From: Guyanagaster necrorhizus
Taxonomy: Eukaryota; Basidiomycota; Agaricomycetes; Agaricales; Physalacriaceae
Assembly: GCF_019112545.1 (NCBI RefSeq)
Contig: NW_025064882.1
Location: 1,502,928 to 1,566,927 of the forward strand
Direction: 5' to 3'
Length of the DNA: 64,000 nucleotides
Shown here: piece by piece, positions 36,031 through 49,000 of the stretch
Numbering within the stretch: position 1 is the first letter of the stretch
Layout: each line of letters opens with the position of its first letter
Position numbers and translations under genes: made by a program
Notes under the pieces: model-generated
The model's input: only the letters and a program-made list of their open reading frames with translations
Told to the model about the DNA's origin: nothing
Database searches by the model: none

Positions 36031-38952
36031 ATGGTAAGGTCTTTTCCAATTTATCAGACAACCTGCCGATATTCTGATAGGTGTACAACCAACGTCGACC
36101 GTCGCTCCCCGACATTGAAGCGACATTACAAGACATTTTCAACCACCACCCACTCGTCACCTCCACCGATGCTGGTGATTCTGCGATACCTGCAGACGCC
36201 CTTGTTGGCGTTCTCAATTCATTATCGGCTGTTCACAATGGTTTCGAGCTTATGGACAGCACAGAAATAGCCCAGCTCAACGATGTTCTCAAAGACAATC
36301 CTGGCCTGCAAGTAACTCCACCACTTTTAGTGCAGTTCTACGCGGACAAAACCAAGCAGCATGTGTCTTCTCTGTCTTCTTCGACATATGATGCGGCAGA
36401 CTTGTTGGAAGGTCGGGGGCGCGCTCAAGACCGGACAGAAGGCGAAGAATTTTCCCCGTCGTCAAGTAGTGACTCCCAAAGCCGACCTTCATCTCGCGGA
36501 CCACCTCTGACGCCCAAAACACAGTCAGTATTTGACACGCAGCGACGCCAGCGTTCGACTCCACTGGGTAATAATGCCCCATCGAGTTGGACCAAGCGAC
36601 CGCCCGCCCCTCATCGAAGGAAAAGTGACGCTGGTAGTCGTAGCGATTCAGAAGTGAGTCCACACCCAAAGTAACTTACTGTCATTTCATTGATTCTCCT
36701 GTAGAACAGCCCAAATGCCTTTAGGCAGTCATTCTCACGGAACAGGGCCCCGTCGAATCCTACTTCTCCTTCAGCAAGCATGTCTTCAACTCAGAACAAT
36801 TTCCCGCTTGTCGGATCACCTCCCTCTCGGCCCCATTCGCGTGCCCATTCAAACCCACAGTCTTTTACCAGTCCCTATCGAGATGATGATGACAGCATGC
36901 ACGACACTACGTCGATATATGATTATACAGGACAGCGAATGGATGACTCATTCATCACATCCGTATCATCATTGCCTATGCCGCATTCATCGTCAGACTC
37001 TGACGAGGAAGATCATTCTGAATTGGGTTTAGTGATGGAGCGCCAAACTACGAGTTCGACCGCCTCTCTGGAGCCCTTTGAGCGTGTCGATGCCATGCAG
37101 AAGCAGATTTCAGAACTAATGAGGAGGCTAACTGAGACAGACAGGGCTTTACAGAAGAGGATTTCGGAACATGACTCCGAAGTGGAGGAGTTGTCAACAA
37201 GAATAGATGAGTTGCGTAGTGAGCTGAACGCTTCCAAGCGTGACGAGAAGGACCTGAGATCCAAGGAGGTATGTCCTTTCCTGTCATATGCATAGCATCT
37301 TGCATATCTATAACTTTGCAGCGAACATACATGAACCAGATCTCAGCGTTGGAGAACGAAATCGCAAAGCTTTCAAAGTCGCTGGAATCTTCTCGCTCAT
37401 CTTATGCCAACTTACAGAAGCAGTACTCCGAACAATGCAGTGAGTTCTGCAAATTCTTCTCTTCTCCACAGAGCTCCATTGTAGTTTGTCAGGCGCCTCT
37501 GAGAAATACCGTGGTGACTTGCGTCAGCGGGAAGAGACGATCCGAAATCTCAAGGAAACTGGCTCGTTACACGAAATGGAAGCTATGAAGTGGACCAAAG
37601 AGCATGAAGCATACGAAGCTCGAATCTCTAGCCTCGAGAGTGAACTGGAACTGGCACAACAAGTCCAAGCCCAGTTAGATGAACAGAAGCAGGAGAATCT
37701 CTTGCTGAAGGAGACGATTGATCGCATGAGATTTGATATGGACGAGATGAGAAATAATGCTTCCAGCGTTATGGGTGGCTCCAGTGGGAACTCTAGCGCA
37801 GCCAATACCCTGAGCAAGAGCCTGGGTGCCGAGTTGGCAAGTAAGATCAAAGGTAGTTGGGGTCTAGAAGACAAAGAGGATGTAGAAGATGAAGGAGATA
37901 GTGCGGCGACCACCGTTGAACACGATAGCGACGGCGAAGATGTGATCCAAACAATTATAACGAGGAAGAAACGGGTACGTCTTATTGTTGTGTTCTTTCC
38001 TCGTTACATCGTATTGATTTGTCACCTACAGAAGGTCTTAAGTCGCGCGAACATGCTTGGAACAACAACTGTCGAGGAATATAAAGAATATTCTGACACC
38101 TCTGTGCAATACGATGCTACTGCTTTTATATCAACCATCGCGACACAGACAGACCTGGAACCTATCGTCCTCACGGCTTCTTCTAGCATTCAGACTGGCG
38201 AACTTCCTGCGCCACTTTCCAAACTTGAAATTGTACCAAAGGTTATCATGGATAGGGACATACAAACAGATCTCGTGGAGATCGACGGGACCTCGCGATC
38301 CCCTTCACCCGATGAAGCAATGGCTTCTTCCTCATCAACTATTATTCCTTCCACGCCCAAGCCCCTTCGTCGATCCCTTGAAATTCCTTCGGACCAGCCG
38401 CCCGCATACGACCAGCACGCGGAACATGACCGGGGTATCGCTTCTGACACTCTGAAGAAATTACACCCTGGTGCCGAGACGCCTCTGGCAGGGGTACCAG
38501 GTGGTGTTTCAAAAGATGTTGTCGACGCCTGGAACATGGTCAAGGAAGCGGTCGGGTGCAAGTGCTCGGTCATAGACACGGTCATTGAAAACTCAGATAG
38601 GATCAACAGCTCTCAACCACCAAAGGACGCTAAACGCCGGAGAAACCGTTTCTACAACATTATGTATGTGGTCCGCGATGGTTCTCCGCCCCTTCCGAAT
38701 GGTGTGGTCACCCAGGCTGCTATGGTTTTCGGTGCTTCGGCACTAGTCCTCCTTGCTCTCGGCCCGTACATGGTCCCTCCCTATTCAGTTCCTGGCGGTC
38801 CGACCTACTATGACCGTACTGCTTGGAATAGTTTTAACACGATGCAGGCGGCCGGAGAAGGTTTTTCTCCTGATGGCACAGCAGCTGTATGGCACTTCTT
38901 GGGTCGTGTAGGTGGCGGCGCCGCGCGAATGGCAAGAGGCTGGCCGACATGA
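36031..38952 (+). CDS. Large coiled-coil protein with C-terminal hydrophobic segment; ATG-only first exon
   Basis: The first exon is the start codon alone (36031-36033), followed by a GTAAGG donor and an intron ending at 36080. Exon 2 then reads VYNQRRPSLPDIEATLQDIF. Later exons give a Ser/Pro-rich basic region (QRRQRSTPLGNNAPSSW), an acidic stretch (SSSDSDEEDHSELGL), and long heptad coiled coils (MQKQISELMRRLTETDRAL, EVEELSTRIDELRSELNASK, NQISALENEIAKLSKSLESS). A Ser/Pro-rich linker and a C-terminal part follow, with NRFYNIMYVVRDG and a hydrophobic stretch (GVVTQAAMVFGASALVLLAL) near residue ~820 of roughly 880. It may be a membrane-anchored tether. I do not recognise the family. Exon joins are in phase. 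Confidence 0.82.
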
Positions 38953-39432
38953 ATATAATGAACGTAATGGTTTTTTTGTTCGCTTGTATGGTACTAATTG
39001 TTTGTGCATCCTTTTTATGACTGGATTTATGATTCACACACACTCATTTCTATATCTGCTGCTGTCTTAAGATACCACCTCGCTTACTCTATTGCTTTCC
39101 CTTATTGACCCAAAATGCTTAATGTACTGATGCGTTGTAACGGAAGTGTAATGTGATGTACAGTGTGGACACTTACAATGTCGTCTAAGGTTAAGCTATC
39201 ACTGTTCTAATGTCAATAGTCCGAAAGAAGAGTATCAAGAAATGGTGTGTCTACAAAACAAAGCAAATAAATCACGGAGGAGGGAGATAGTTGGCAAAGA
39301 AGTACAGAGGTATCACGAGCAAGGGGCAAGAATGAAGGTCATCAATATTGGATACAGACAAATGCCCATGGACACGACGAAGATCGAAAAGGTGTACAGA
39401 AAGAGAAAGGAGGTCCAAATCTCTAGCAGGTA
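38953..39432. other. Convergent 3' region
   Basis: About 480 nt between the 3' ends of the coiled-coil gene and the kinase gene. No supported feature besides the expected UTRs. Confidence 0.5.
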
Positions 39433-41944
39433 TCAATCTTGATGCGGTGTACGCTTTCTCCCGGGGGAAAATATAATCCCAGCGTCTTCATCCTCTTCTT
39501 CGCCATCCACGTCATGACCGTAAACAGATGAATGGTTTCTGTTGTCTTCAGAAGAGCTCGAATCGTCGTCCCCAAAATCAAATGAAGTGTTTCGCGGTGG
39601 TCTCGAGTCGATCACCCGTGATGTGGGCTGGAACAGATTGGACGGGCCGACTCCGCGATCGTCACTATCCCGAAAGTCAGATGAATTGCAAGTCTGACCG
39701 AATGAAGGAGGATTGGAAGTCGAATCATTTCGATTAGCCTCACTCTCATCGTCATTCCACTCAATATCGAAACTTTCATTCCGAAATTCAATTGGATGAT
39801 CGCCCCAGCTGGAGACGCGCCGATCTGCGGTCAGGATGTCGCTGGCATCTGCAGACGGATGGTGGTACCGTAAGGCTTCTGCACTCGCGCGAGCAGTGCG
39901 TGTAGCGTGGGGCCGAGGAGGACCGAAGAATTTTAGCGAACGAGTCGCATTGTTGTCACTATCATCGGGGGAAAGGGATTTTGGTGTACTGTTTCGGCTA
40001 GACCTTTTTAAAAAAGATGGGAGTGCGAAGGTGAATCTAGATGCACTCGCCGGCGTAATGGTTGTTGAGTCACGCTCGTTTCGAGACCTAATAGAGGAAT
40101 GGCGGCTGATACTGGTGGACCCACGAGCTCGCGGTGCAGACCGATCAGTGGACATCGATCGCGACTTCACTTTTTTGCGGGAAGTGTTCGAAGAAAAGAG
40201 GGTAGACGAAGAACACGTGTCGGTTGCTTTTCCCTTCCCCTTGTCCCGTCCTGAGCCAAAGTGCCTAGTAATGCTGCGGTGTCGTACCATAGAAGTACGG
40301 TCACTATTGTCTCTGCCATGTCTGTCATTATGGCTGGGTGTAAGTGTGCTCGTCAGGTCTGGTGCAGCGCCACGAATACGCTTCGTGATTTTAGTCATCC
40401 CACGTTGGAGTCGTGACCGCCATTTGAAGTGAATCATGGACATCGCCGTGCGCTCCTCTTCCGGAGAAACAATGATTTTTTGCGATGTCTCTTGGAGCCA
40501 TGTGTCTGGATTGGGAAGGTCATGAAGAAACCAGGGACTGCACTGCGTTGATATATGGTTAATGGTGAAGGTATGATGAGAGAAGACGGGACATACTCGA
40601 ACTTCGCTAAGGGTAATCCGTAGCCTCACGTCCTTAGCAAGGAAGTGGTCAAGAAGATGCATAACGATTCCACCTTCCGAATGCTCGTCACTGGGATAGC
40701 GTCCGCCAGTAGGGATGCGATCATAACCCATGTAGTCTTCGGCCTCCCAATCCTCATTGAAGATGCGCCGATACACTTTCCATTCGGTCGTGACGCCGCT
40801 GTCTTTCGAAGCAAAGGGCACTTTGCCAAAGAGCAGGCAGTAGAGGGTGACACCAAGGGCCCAGACGTCAATGGCATTGGTGATAGGCTGGGGAGGGGGA
40901 GGATCGTTCTGATCTATGCAGGCAATGTCGTACACAACCTCGGGCGCCATGAACATAGGCGTCCCAGCTCTTATAGCTAAGTTAGTGTCGTTGAGGAGGA
41001 TGGGATCCTCTGGATCGTCCTGGGCGGAAGGTCCGGCATGGGACAGCCGTAGTGCATAGGAGAACTGAGAGGTCCCAAAATCGGCGATCTTGACATGCTG
41101 ACGGTGCGCGGTCCACAACAAATTAGCTGGCTTTATATCCCGATGGATGATGCCTTGGGCGTGAACTAGAAGACGGAAATTGGCTGACGACGAATTATGT
41201 ACATGGAATCACTCACGGTAGTCCAAGCCAAGTATAGCGTCCCGTATGATGCGACGAGTCTGCTCCACCGTAGAGACGGGGTTGCCTTGATTGGTCCATT
41301 CGACTTCTCCACCTGCGCAGTACTCCATCACTGTCATTAAGGGTTAGATGACAGAATAAAACCATGAGAGCGCATAAACCTCGGTATGGGGCAACGGCAG
41401 CCCCGGGGGACGCCGCATACTACAAAGCAGCCTGCATACGGAGAGGATGGGCGAAAGAGACGTACCCATGAATATCTTGCCAATGACCCGGTCATCCAGC
41501 ACCTCAAAGAGTCTAACGACATGGGGATGGCGAAGTTTCTTCATAATAGCTATTTCTTTGAGGATCTTGCCTTCTGCAGAGTGAATAGCATCACCAAGTG
41601 TGGGATCGGAATGTCGAGGAATATGCGAGCGTCGTAGCTGTTCATATTTCTTGTTCCTCTTGTCTTGAGGAGAAACGCGACGGACGGCCTTGATAGCCTG
41701 TCCAAAGATGGGTGAGAGTGAGAGAGAAAAGCAAAGAGGATGGACGTACCAATATTCTGCTTGGTTCCAAGGAGCTTCGAGCCATATATACGGTTCCATT
41801 CTTTCCCTGACCGACCTTGGCACCTAGGTTGTACTCATTAACCGCGATTTTGCTATACGAGAAGACGTGGTCGGTGGTGATGACTGAGGGAGGGTCGAAT
41901 ACACGGCTATCGACAGGACCACCAGGAAGGGTGCTCTCAACCAT
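39433..41944 (-). CDS. CAMKK-type Ser/Thr protein kinase (Sak1/Ssp1-like)
   Basis: Predicted upstream kinase of the SNF1/AMPK and CaMK cascades. The kinase domain, spread over about five exons, has a Gly loop (VGQGKNGTVYMA), the ATP lysine (AIKAVRR), the helix-C region (KEIAIMKKLRHPHVVRLFEV), VMEYC-GGEV, the catalytic loop (IIHRDIKPANLLW), DFG (VKIADFGTSQF) and the activation segment (AGTPMFMAPEV). The peptide DVWALGVTLYCLLFGKVPF follows. The ~40-residue insertion after ANLLW...LSHAGPS and the HPHVV-L-EV text match the CAMKK group. The C-terminal ~390 residues are Ser/Arg/Asp-rich and low-complexity, with an acidic end. I chose ATG 41944 (MVESTLPGGP); ATG 42013 in the same frame is possible. 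The exact subgroup is inferred. Confidence 0.86.
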
Positions 41945-42179
41945 GATTGTGGTGGGCCAGAGAGCAGCATGAAAGGGAGTAGATGGTGGTTCACGGTCAA
42001 GGAGAAGGTACAAGAAATAACCATATTCATTCCACGGGAACGACCCCGGATACCCCTAATCCAAAATGGATAACTGGAAATCTATTTCGAATTTGAAATC
42101 CAGGAATTGATGCTTTGATTCGAATCTTTCGAGTAATTATTATTTTCCTATCCCGTCACTAAGAATTTCCAGGCAATTT

Positions 42180-42211
42180 CCCCCCCCCCCCCCCCCNNNN
42201 NNNNNNNNNNN
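42180..42211. other. Assembly gap (poly-C run followed by 15 N)
   Basis: A run of 17 C residues (42180-42196) leads directly into 15 undetermined bases (42197-42211). The sequence or its length is not known here. The neighbouring small gene ends only 14 nt beyond the gap. Confidence 0.97.
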
Positions 42212-42225
42212 GCCGCTTCGCCGTG

Positions 42226-42625
42226 CTACGCAGCACCTACCCTCGTACACGTACATTTCTCTTCTTCTTTGACATCTTTCATCACCTGTGAACATGCGAA
42301 TCAGTGGTATAACCCTTGGAATTATTTAATTTGCCAGCAGTCTGATTCCCGCGAGGGACCATGTCATAACGTCCTCTGATCCACCGAGAAAAAAGGGGGC
42401 CTTCATCTACTCACTGATTCGATATGCTGGCCACAACCCTGCAGGTAGGTAACATGTTAGTAACCGCCGGTAAACTTAGGAGGCCTCAAGGCGAAAGACG
42501 TAAAGGAAAAGGCAAAACTGGGATCTCCGATGCAGGAGAGCACTGGAGATACTCACAGCGCACGTAGTCTTACCACTCTTCTCGCATTTGACCAGTCGGC
42601 ATGAGTCTACTAGGACGTATTCCAT
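42226..42625 (-). CDS. Fifty-residue Cys-rich protein (GCGQH family)
   Basis: Three exons (42625-42557, 42438-42415, 42285-42226) join in phase to a 50-residue product. The text is MEYVLVDSCRLVKCEKSGKT, then a TCAGCGQHIES stretch and VMKDVKEEEKCTCTRV. Similar tiny fungal and plant proteins have C-x2-C-GKTTW-GCG-H...C-x-C, so I read this as one of that family, probably binding zinc. Here the second Cys of the first pair is Ser (CEKS) and the usual Trp is Cys, so the metal site may be altered. The first intron is about 118 nt, longer than its neighbours. It is easy to miss because no single exon exceeds 23 codons. The function of the family is unknown to me. Confidence 0.7.
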
Positions 42626-42860
42626 GGTCTGGCGTGTTGCTATATTGATACGGTTTAGCCCATTGTTCGAGGCAGGCAGTGTAGTCACCGCCGCTTACCC
42701 TTGTGATAGCAGTGCTTTTATACGACTTTACATACCGCACGTGATCATGAGCTGCGAGACCGGAGCCGCACATACCAAGGTCCAAGGGTAGCCGTTCAAA
42801 GGATTCACCAAAAGGTTTACCGGAAAAAGCAAACTGCGCTCATGTCGGATGTAATCCTAT

Positions 42861-44828
42861 TCATTCGGTCTTTACGGACTTTACTCTCGCATCTAAGATG
42901 GCATCCCGAAGCCTTTTGACAGCCTCTTCTGCGTCTTCTTCGTCAACTACGCTGAAGGATGCGCGTACGTATGCGGTTTTCCTGCCATTGGGAAGGAACA
43001 CAGTTCCCGGCAGCGCGATGACACCTTTCTCGAATGCATGCGTACGGATTACCCTTTCTGAATCGCCTTCTTCGTGGTCAGACACGCCAAGGCGTAACTT
43101 GAACCTACAAACGCATGAGACCTTCACTTCCAATCCCTTCTATGACAAAACGTACCAAAAGAACAACCCTGCCTCGGGGGAATCCCATTCAGCCAAGTCC
43201 GAGAGATGCATCTTCAGAACTCGCTCAAATACGTCCCTTTTCTTCCGATAGAAAGAAGCAACATTGTTGGTGTGGGCCTTGAAACCACCGTAACCCCAGG
43301 AATCAAGCAGGGCAAAAGCTATGACTTGAGTCAGGGAAGACGCCTGGAGATTTGAAGTTGACGTCTAGAAAAAGAATGATTGACGGGACAATCATCAAGA
43401 GCCAATAAGTTTTAAGTAAATGAAAAAATTTCCGGGATCTAGGCCGGTACAATAAAGACGTACATGTCGATCCATGGCGTCGAGGAGTGGCTCGGGGCCG
43501 GAAGCAAACCCAATGCGGACGCCAGCCGATAGGATCTTGGAAAGACTGTCAAAGCGGAGTACTCTACCGACCTCCGGCTCTTCCAGCTCCAAGGAAAAGT
43601 AGGACGGGTATCTTGGAGCGTCACCAAAATATAGGTAGTAGTAAGGATCGTCTGCGCCGATGTAAGTAACAGGCACGCATATGCGATGCACAGTACTTGC
43701 CTTCTAGAATGATAAAATTGTGCTCTCGAGCAAGCTGTAGAACCTCCTTGCGCCGTTCTAAAGTAGCAGTCATCCCGGTAGGATTGCATCCATACTGTGC
43801 CACCGGAAATTCCATGAACCACTAAATGCTCAGATATAGTACGTGTACGTACAGGAACGGTATACAGGACTCTTGGTTTCGGTTTATTGGCTGGCCAGCT
43901 TTCTAGAATCGTGCGCAAGGAGCTGGCAAGTATACCATGTGAATCTGTCTCCACCTCTAGCGGAAGACAGCAACCATGCGAATCAATGATCTGGGAAGCG
44001 GATACATATTAAAACAATGCTGTGGGCGAACGTACCAATCTGATCACAGTGCAGACTCTGGAACATGGGAATCACACCCCTGCAGTAAGAAACGGAAGAA
44101 ATTAATGAAGAGACTCGGCCAGGTCCATCCACAGGTGACGCACGCATAAACTGGGGACTCGACAAGAATAGGATCTCCAGGATTGATCATTGCCGTGACA
44201 GCCTGTTGGAATGGGTGTAAGCCTATCATGTATCGACATCGATAAAACGAAGCAAGGGGGACTCTTTACTTTGTAGATTAGGTCCTGCGATCCAGAACCT
44301 ACACTGAGACGCCACCCTTCACCTTGTTGCCGACCATGGATGTTCTCTTGCAGGCCGGTAAGCCAGTTGCGCAGCTGCGGTACTCCAGCAGTTTCGCAGT
44401 ATTGCAGGCCCTCGGCAAGCTCATCCTGGCTCAGATCCACCGGGACATCCCGACTGGGGTCGATAGGCGATCTAACTGTGAAACTAAGCGACGTGAAAGG
44501 GAAAGTGGCCGCGTTTGGTTTGCCGGCCAAAAGGGATATAATGCCTGGAGTCGCTTCCAAGGGCAGCAGACTCCGAACTGGACAAAAATGTATCAGTACC
44601 TGGTTGGCCTAGGAATCGTCAAAGACTGATTGACTGACTGGGGCTTGGCTTCCGATCCTTTGCCGCAAGGGAAAGAAAAGGAATATAAAAGTCTGCAGGG
44701 AGAGCCTTTACATGGAAATTATCAGGGTCTGTGGGGATTCGTTTGAGATCAGCCTAACACAAGACGCATCTGATGAACGGCTACTACCCACAAGAAGAAC
44801 TTGTACTTACCACGTTCATCTTGCTCAT
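42861..44828 (-). CDS. Aro8/AADAT-type aminotransferase (PLP fold type I)
   Basis: Predicted aromatic-amino-acid or 2-aminoadipate aminotransferase. The start MSKMNV is spliced to ADLKRIPTDPDNFHVKALPA, then SLLPLEATPGIISLLAGKPN, the usual opening of this family. Further landmarks in order are LQYCETAGVPQLRNWL, SVGSGSQDLIYK, INPGDPILVESPVYA, YGCNPTGMTATLERR (the N-P-T-G motif), EDDPYYYLYF (assembled over an intron) and the PLP-lysine motif FDSLSKILSAGVRIGF. The helical C-terminal domain has SLTQVIAFALLDSWGYGG and ends in a beta-rich tail with FLPNGRKTAYVRASFS. Roughly 480 residues and about eight introns. The first two exon borders (44.6-44.8 kb) are the least certain. Which amino acid it prefers cannot be told from sequence. 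Confidence 0.88.
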
Positions 44829-46006
44829 CACGGCGGATTCGAGGGTGTTACACGACGCCTGTCTCAAATAGTCCCTCATTCCGTAATTTCAATTATTGTG
44901 CCCGTAAAGCGGCCACCCTATCCATGACTCTGATTGGTTCGACGACTAGGAATTTCGGATTCTTTTGTTGCAGTACTTTGTTGAATATTTTTCAGATTCC
45001 CTGAGGTTCGATTGGGGTCGCTGAAGCGCGTTTGACGGCCCCAATTTTCGTCTACATATTCTATTTTACGGCACCGGAGCATTCAGTCCCGGAGCCTTGG
45101 TCGGTGCATACCTCTCCTGCACGTCCAGTGGTAGCAGCTCCACAGCGGTCCAGACTACTCCGCCAGGTCACAGCGGCCGGTGCTTGGGAATCTCTCTCTG
45201 TTGAATCGAGTCAAGACTCGACTTGGCTGCTCGTGTTCCCCGATGCCTCGTTTGGATACGTCCCCCCAGACCATAGTCTAATAGCAAACCCCACATGATG
45301 TCAGGCTAGCCCGTCCTCGACCGCCCTACCCCAGATCCAGCGTCCGCCTCCTCACCACGACCAACTCCACCTCTGTTTCGTATATCTGCATTTCGTTAGG
45401 ACCACGGTGGCCCATCAGAATGACTCAGCTGATGGTCAACGGGTTCCCTCTGAGATCTTGAGGCCCAGATTACTGTGACTGACAGATCTCTCTCTTCAGC
45501 GAGGACCCCGGCATCTCGCCACTTTCTCTTCATGTCTAAACTTGGAATCGCTGCCAGATAAATGCCCTGTTCGAAGGCTTCTTCGGGCGGATTGTCCTGG
45601 TTCTTAATGAATTTTTTATTCAATCCAAGTAGGTGAAGAAGCAACTACCCGCGATGTGCCTCACATGTTTATAAAGTCAAAACTCTGTTCCTAGGACATT
45701 CTGATGCACTGATGATTTGGAATGCAGGTGTTTTTTTTTAATTAATTTTTTCAACACCTCTATAAGGACTATCATGGCCCCGGGAAGAATTTGCGACTAC
45801 TTGAAGTCTTTCTTCTGTCCAAGATGGCATCAAACCTGGTCGCAATATTCCGACCCCGACGCTACAGCGCGAGAAAACAGGGGGTTGAATGTTGAAGTGG
45901 TCCTTTCTCTCCTTCCATTTCGTAATGCCAATACTTCTCAGACCATATCGTTTATGTAGTAGATGAAGATATAATATTTATGTAAACATTATGGCATGGA
46001 TAACAG
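44829..46006. other. Intergenic, about 1.2 kb
   Basis: Space upstream of the aminotransferase and downstream of ADP1. Frames at 45032-45298 (+) and 45396-45644 (-) have no motifs or splice partners. The minus one has a credible-looking composition (YLAAIPSLDMKRKWRDAGVL) and could be an exon fragment or relic, but I do not call it. Confidence 0.45.
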
Positions 46007-49000
46007 TCACCGTTTCTCTTTAACGAAAATATGAAGCGTGATATAACTCGCCACGGTGAAGAAAGCGAAGAAGATACCGAGAAGTGCGATGTTAGGCCAC
46101 CAGAATGCCTGGGCCTTCAGGCCAAAGACGGACAGGATCATTGAAGCAGGAACATCTAATTCCACCCCGTACTGGATAAAAGGCATCAGCATCATATTCT
46201 TGCCACCAGGTATAGAACCTACCTTGACTTCCTTTAATGATAGATAACGCAACTCGTTGACAGCAAGTGCTTCGAAGGCAGCGTGGAAGAATGAAATATA
46301 GTATAAGAATTCCAAAGCCGGGATGATGTGCTCTCTACTGATCAAGAGACCCGCAAACAGTAAGCTATAGAATTAATTCCTCTGAGCATTTTCAGAGTAG
46401 CCACACTTGCAAGCAACGTACTTGAACAACATCACCAATGTGCCAACCAGGCTAGCGACGCTGGTATTTGAATGGGCGATTGAGAGCAATAACACGACGC
46501 TGGCTGTTGTGAGATTGAACAGCACCAAAGTAAGCATGAACTTCCAAAAACCGGCAACAGTCGGGACCAGTCCGGCAAGTCCGTAGACAATCCCACCAAA
46601 CATGAGGGGAGGGACCACACGTAAGGGCAGAATGTCGAATAACACCTGTTCAGTAAACGTTATGTGACGGTTTCCGGTGTTTTACGAACGCCAACGTGCC
46701 TTAGAAGAGAAGTAGGTAAATGTCGAGTAATATCCATTTGACCTGGAGATGTGAGTAAGGCGGTTTTCCAGTTACTCCATAGCGAAGACCAACCTTTCGC
46801 GCATAAACAAAATCCGCTCGTTGGCAAATAATCCCAAACTTGACAGACAGGAGAACCCAAAAAGGGACAGTGTGAAAAAGAACAACCCTATTGCCACGCA
46901 TAAGTATTTGATAACTGTAGAAAAGTGCAGGGTACTGACCCAGTCTATTTTGAAATCCTGCAATATCATTCCTAAAGGAAATGAGTGAAGATGAAACCAC
47001 AAAGATTCATCAACAGACTTACGTGACATTATGGAAGAACAAGCCACAGATCACTGGGATCACATTCAGTCAGAAATTTTTGGGGCGGCGCTATGGTGTT
47101 TTGGTACTCACAAGCTAAGGTAATCGAAGCCAAATAATGGGAAGCCAGAAGAGCAGGATCCCGGTACAGATTTTTAAACGCACGGCCGCTCAAGATCCTA
47201 AACTGAGTCCCCCAACTCGCGCGTTTCCGGCCTCTGAGTAGCGAAGTCTCAAACACGACATCAGGAAGTTCGTCTCCACTGCCGTTCGAGCTATTTCCGT
47301 TCTCTGCGCCCTGATGAACCTGATCAATTTCTGCTTTGATATCGGTGACAATGCTGCTCTGAGCATACGCGTCCACAAGGGCGAGAAGTTTGGGAGCCAA
47401 TGGCTCATTACCAGGTTTAGGAGGTCCAGAGACAGCTTCAAAGAGCTGAGATGTCTTGCGCTTAATGTAAGCACCAGTAGAAGAGCTGATAGAATTTGGG
47501 CGAGTCTGTAACTCAGTCTCATCCCCGGGTGGAGAACTGGTAGAGGACGAGGGTTGAGAGCGGACAGATAACGGCACGGGTTGACGCCCTAGACCACGTT
47601 CCTCATCTCCCAAGTTGCTCGTGTCTTCTATCAAAGGGCTGGGTTCTAATGAAAGCGAGTCGCTTTTTGGACTACTACTCATGCTCGCATGCATGGTCAA
47701 GTCGACTAATGAATCAAAAATCAAGATCATAGTGAGCGGCACAACATAAACACGAACTGAGGAAGTCGGCTATGTTGAAACCAGGTGGACAAGGACGTCC
47801 AATACCGGCGAAGTAATCTTGACATTTGGAGAACTCGCCCGAGTAAACCAGTTTTCCCATAGCAAGAACGACCAGCTGATCGAAAATAGCTACAATGTTG
47901 CTGCGGGGCTGGTGGATCGTAAACACGACAGTGCGGTTATAGTCCTTGGCAAGGGAGACGAGACTCTCTACAACGTTGAAGGCATTGAAGGCATCCAAAC
48001 CTGTAGAGGACCTCGCGTCACAGATTGTAAACACAAGACAGCAACACGTACTGACCACTAGTCGGTTCGTCCAAGAATAGAATCGAAGGGCTCGTAACCA
48101 ATTCACAAGCAATCGAAACCCGCCTTTTCTCGCCTCCAGAGATAGATCGTCGACCTACCAACTAGTTCAATTAATGAAAAACTGAATGAATTCCAATACG
48201 CTTACCACTATCACCGATTCTCATATCTTTTATCTTGAGAATTCCAAGCTCGTTCAAGGTCTCTAGTGTTCTGAACTTCTTGGCCTCGAAACTCATGTCT
48301 CTGGGTAATCGCAACAGTGCGCTGTATAGCACTGTCTCATACACCGTCAGTGTGCTCATGAGCGTGTCTTCTTGGTCCACAAAACCGGTTACACTCTTGA
48401 ATTCGGCATCAGCCACCTTCCTGCCATTCACGAGCGTGACACCCCCCACTGATCCCCGTTTATTCTTTCGGGCAAGAATATCAAGCAAGGTTGATTTTCC
48501 TGCACCAGAAGCGCCCATGATAGCCATGACCTGGCCAGGCCTTACGGAACCGATGATGTTGTCAAGGATGATACGGGATCCGATGCTGTACTGGAGCGAC
48601 GAAAAGTGCAAGGAAGCGGGAACGTGCTCGGCCATCAACTTGGACGCTTCATTGTCTGGAAGACGTATCTGACCAAATTCTCCAGTTCCGGCTCGGCCTG
48701 CGTACCACAGAATTGCAGAGGTTAGCACGACGATCATACCAGCACCCGCAGCGCTGAGAGCAACCCAGCGCGTATTGTCAGGTTTCGAGGGGCGCTAGGA
48801 GTGATTGAATACGTGAAAGGTGGATAGCAGCTGTCGTCACATACAACATAACCAGGCACCTGGGAGTAGTGAAGACATTCACCTCCCTCACACTGAAGTG
48901 TAATATAAGGGTCACCGAACACGCTCAGAATTAGATCATTCATGGCTGGTTCCTCGAATTTACAACCCTCATGCGTTTTGCAGCTGAAGGACGCTGGACC

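Noticed and set aside
45032..45644. Two short frames, one per strand, upstream of the aminotransferase
   Set aside because: Neither extends by splicing nor carries a family motif; possible relics but unsupported.
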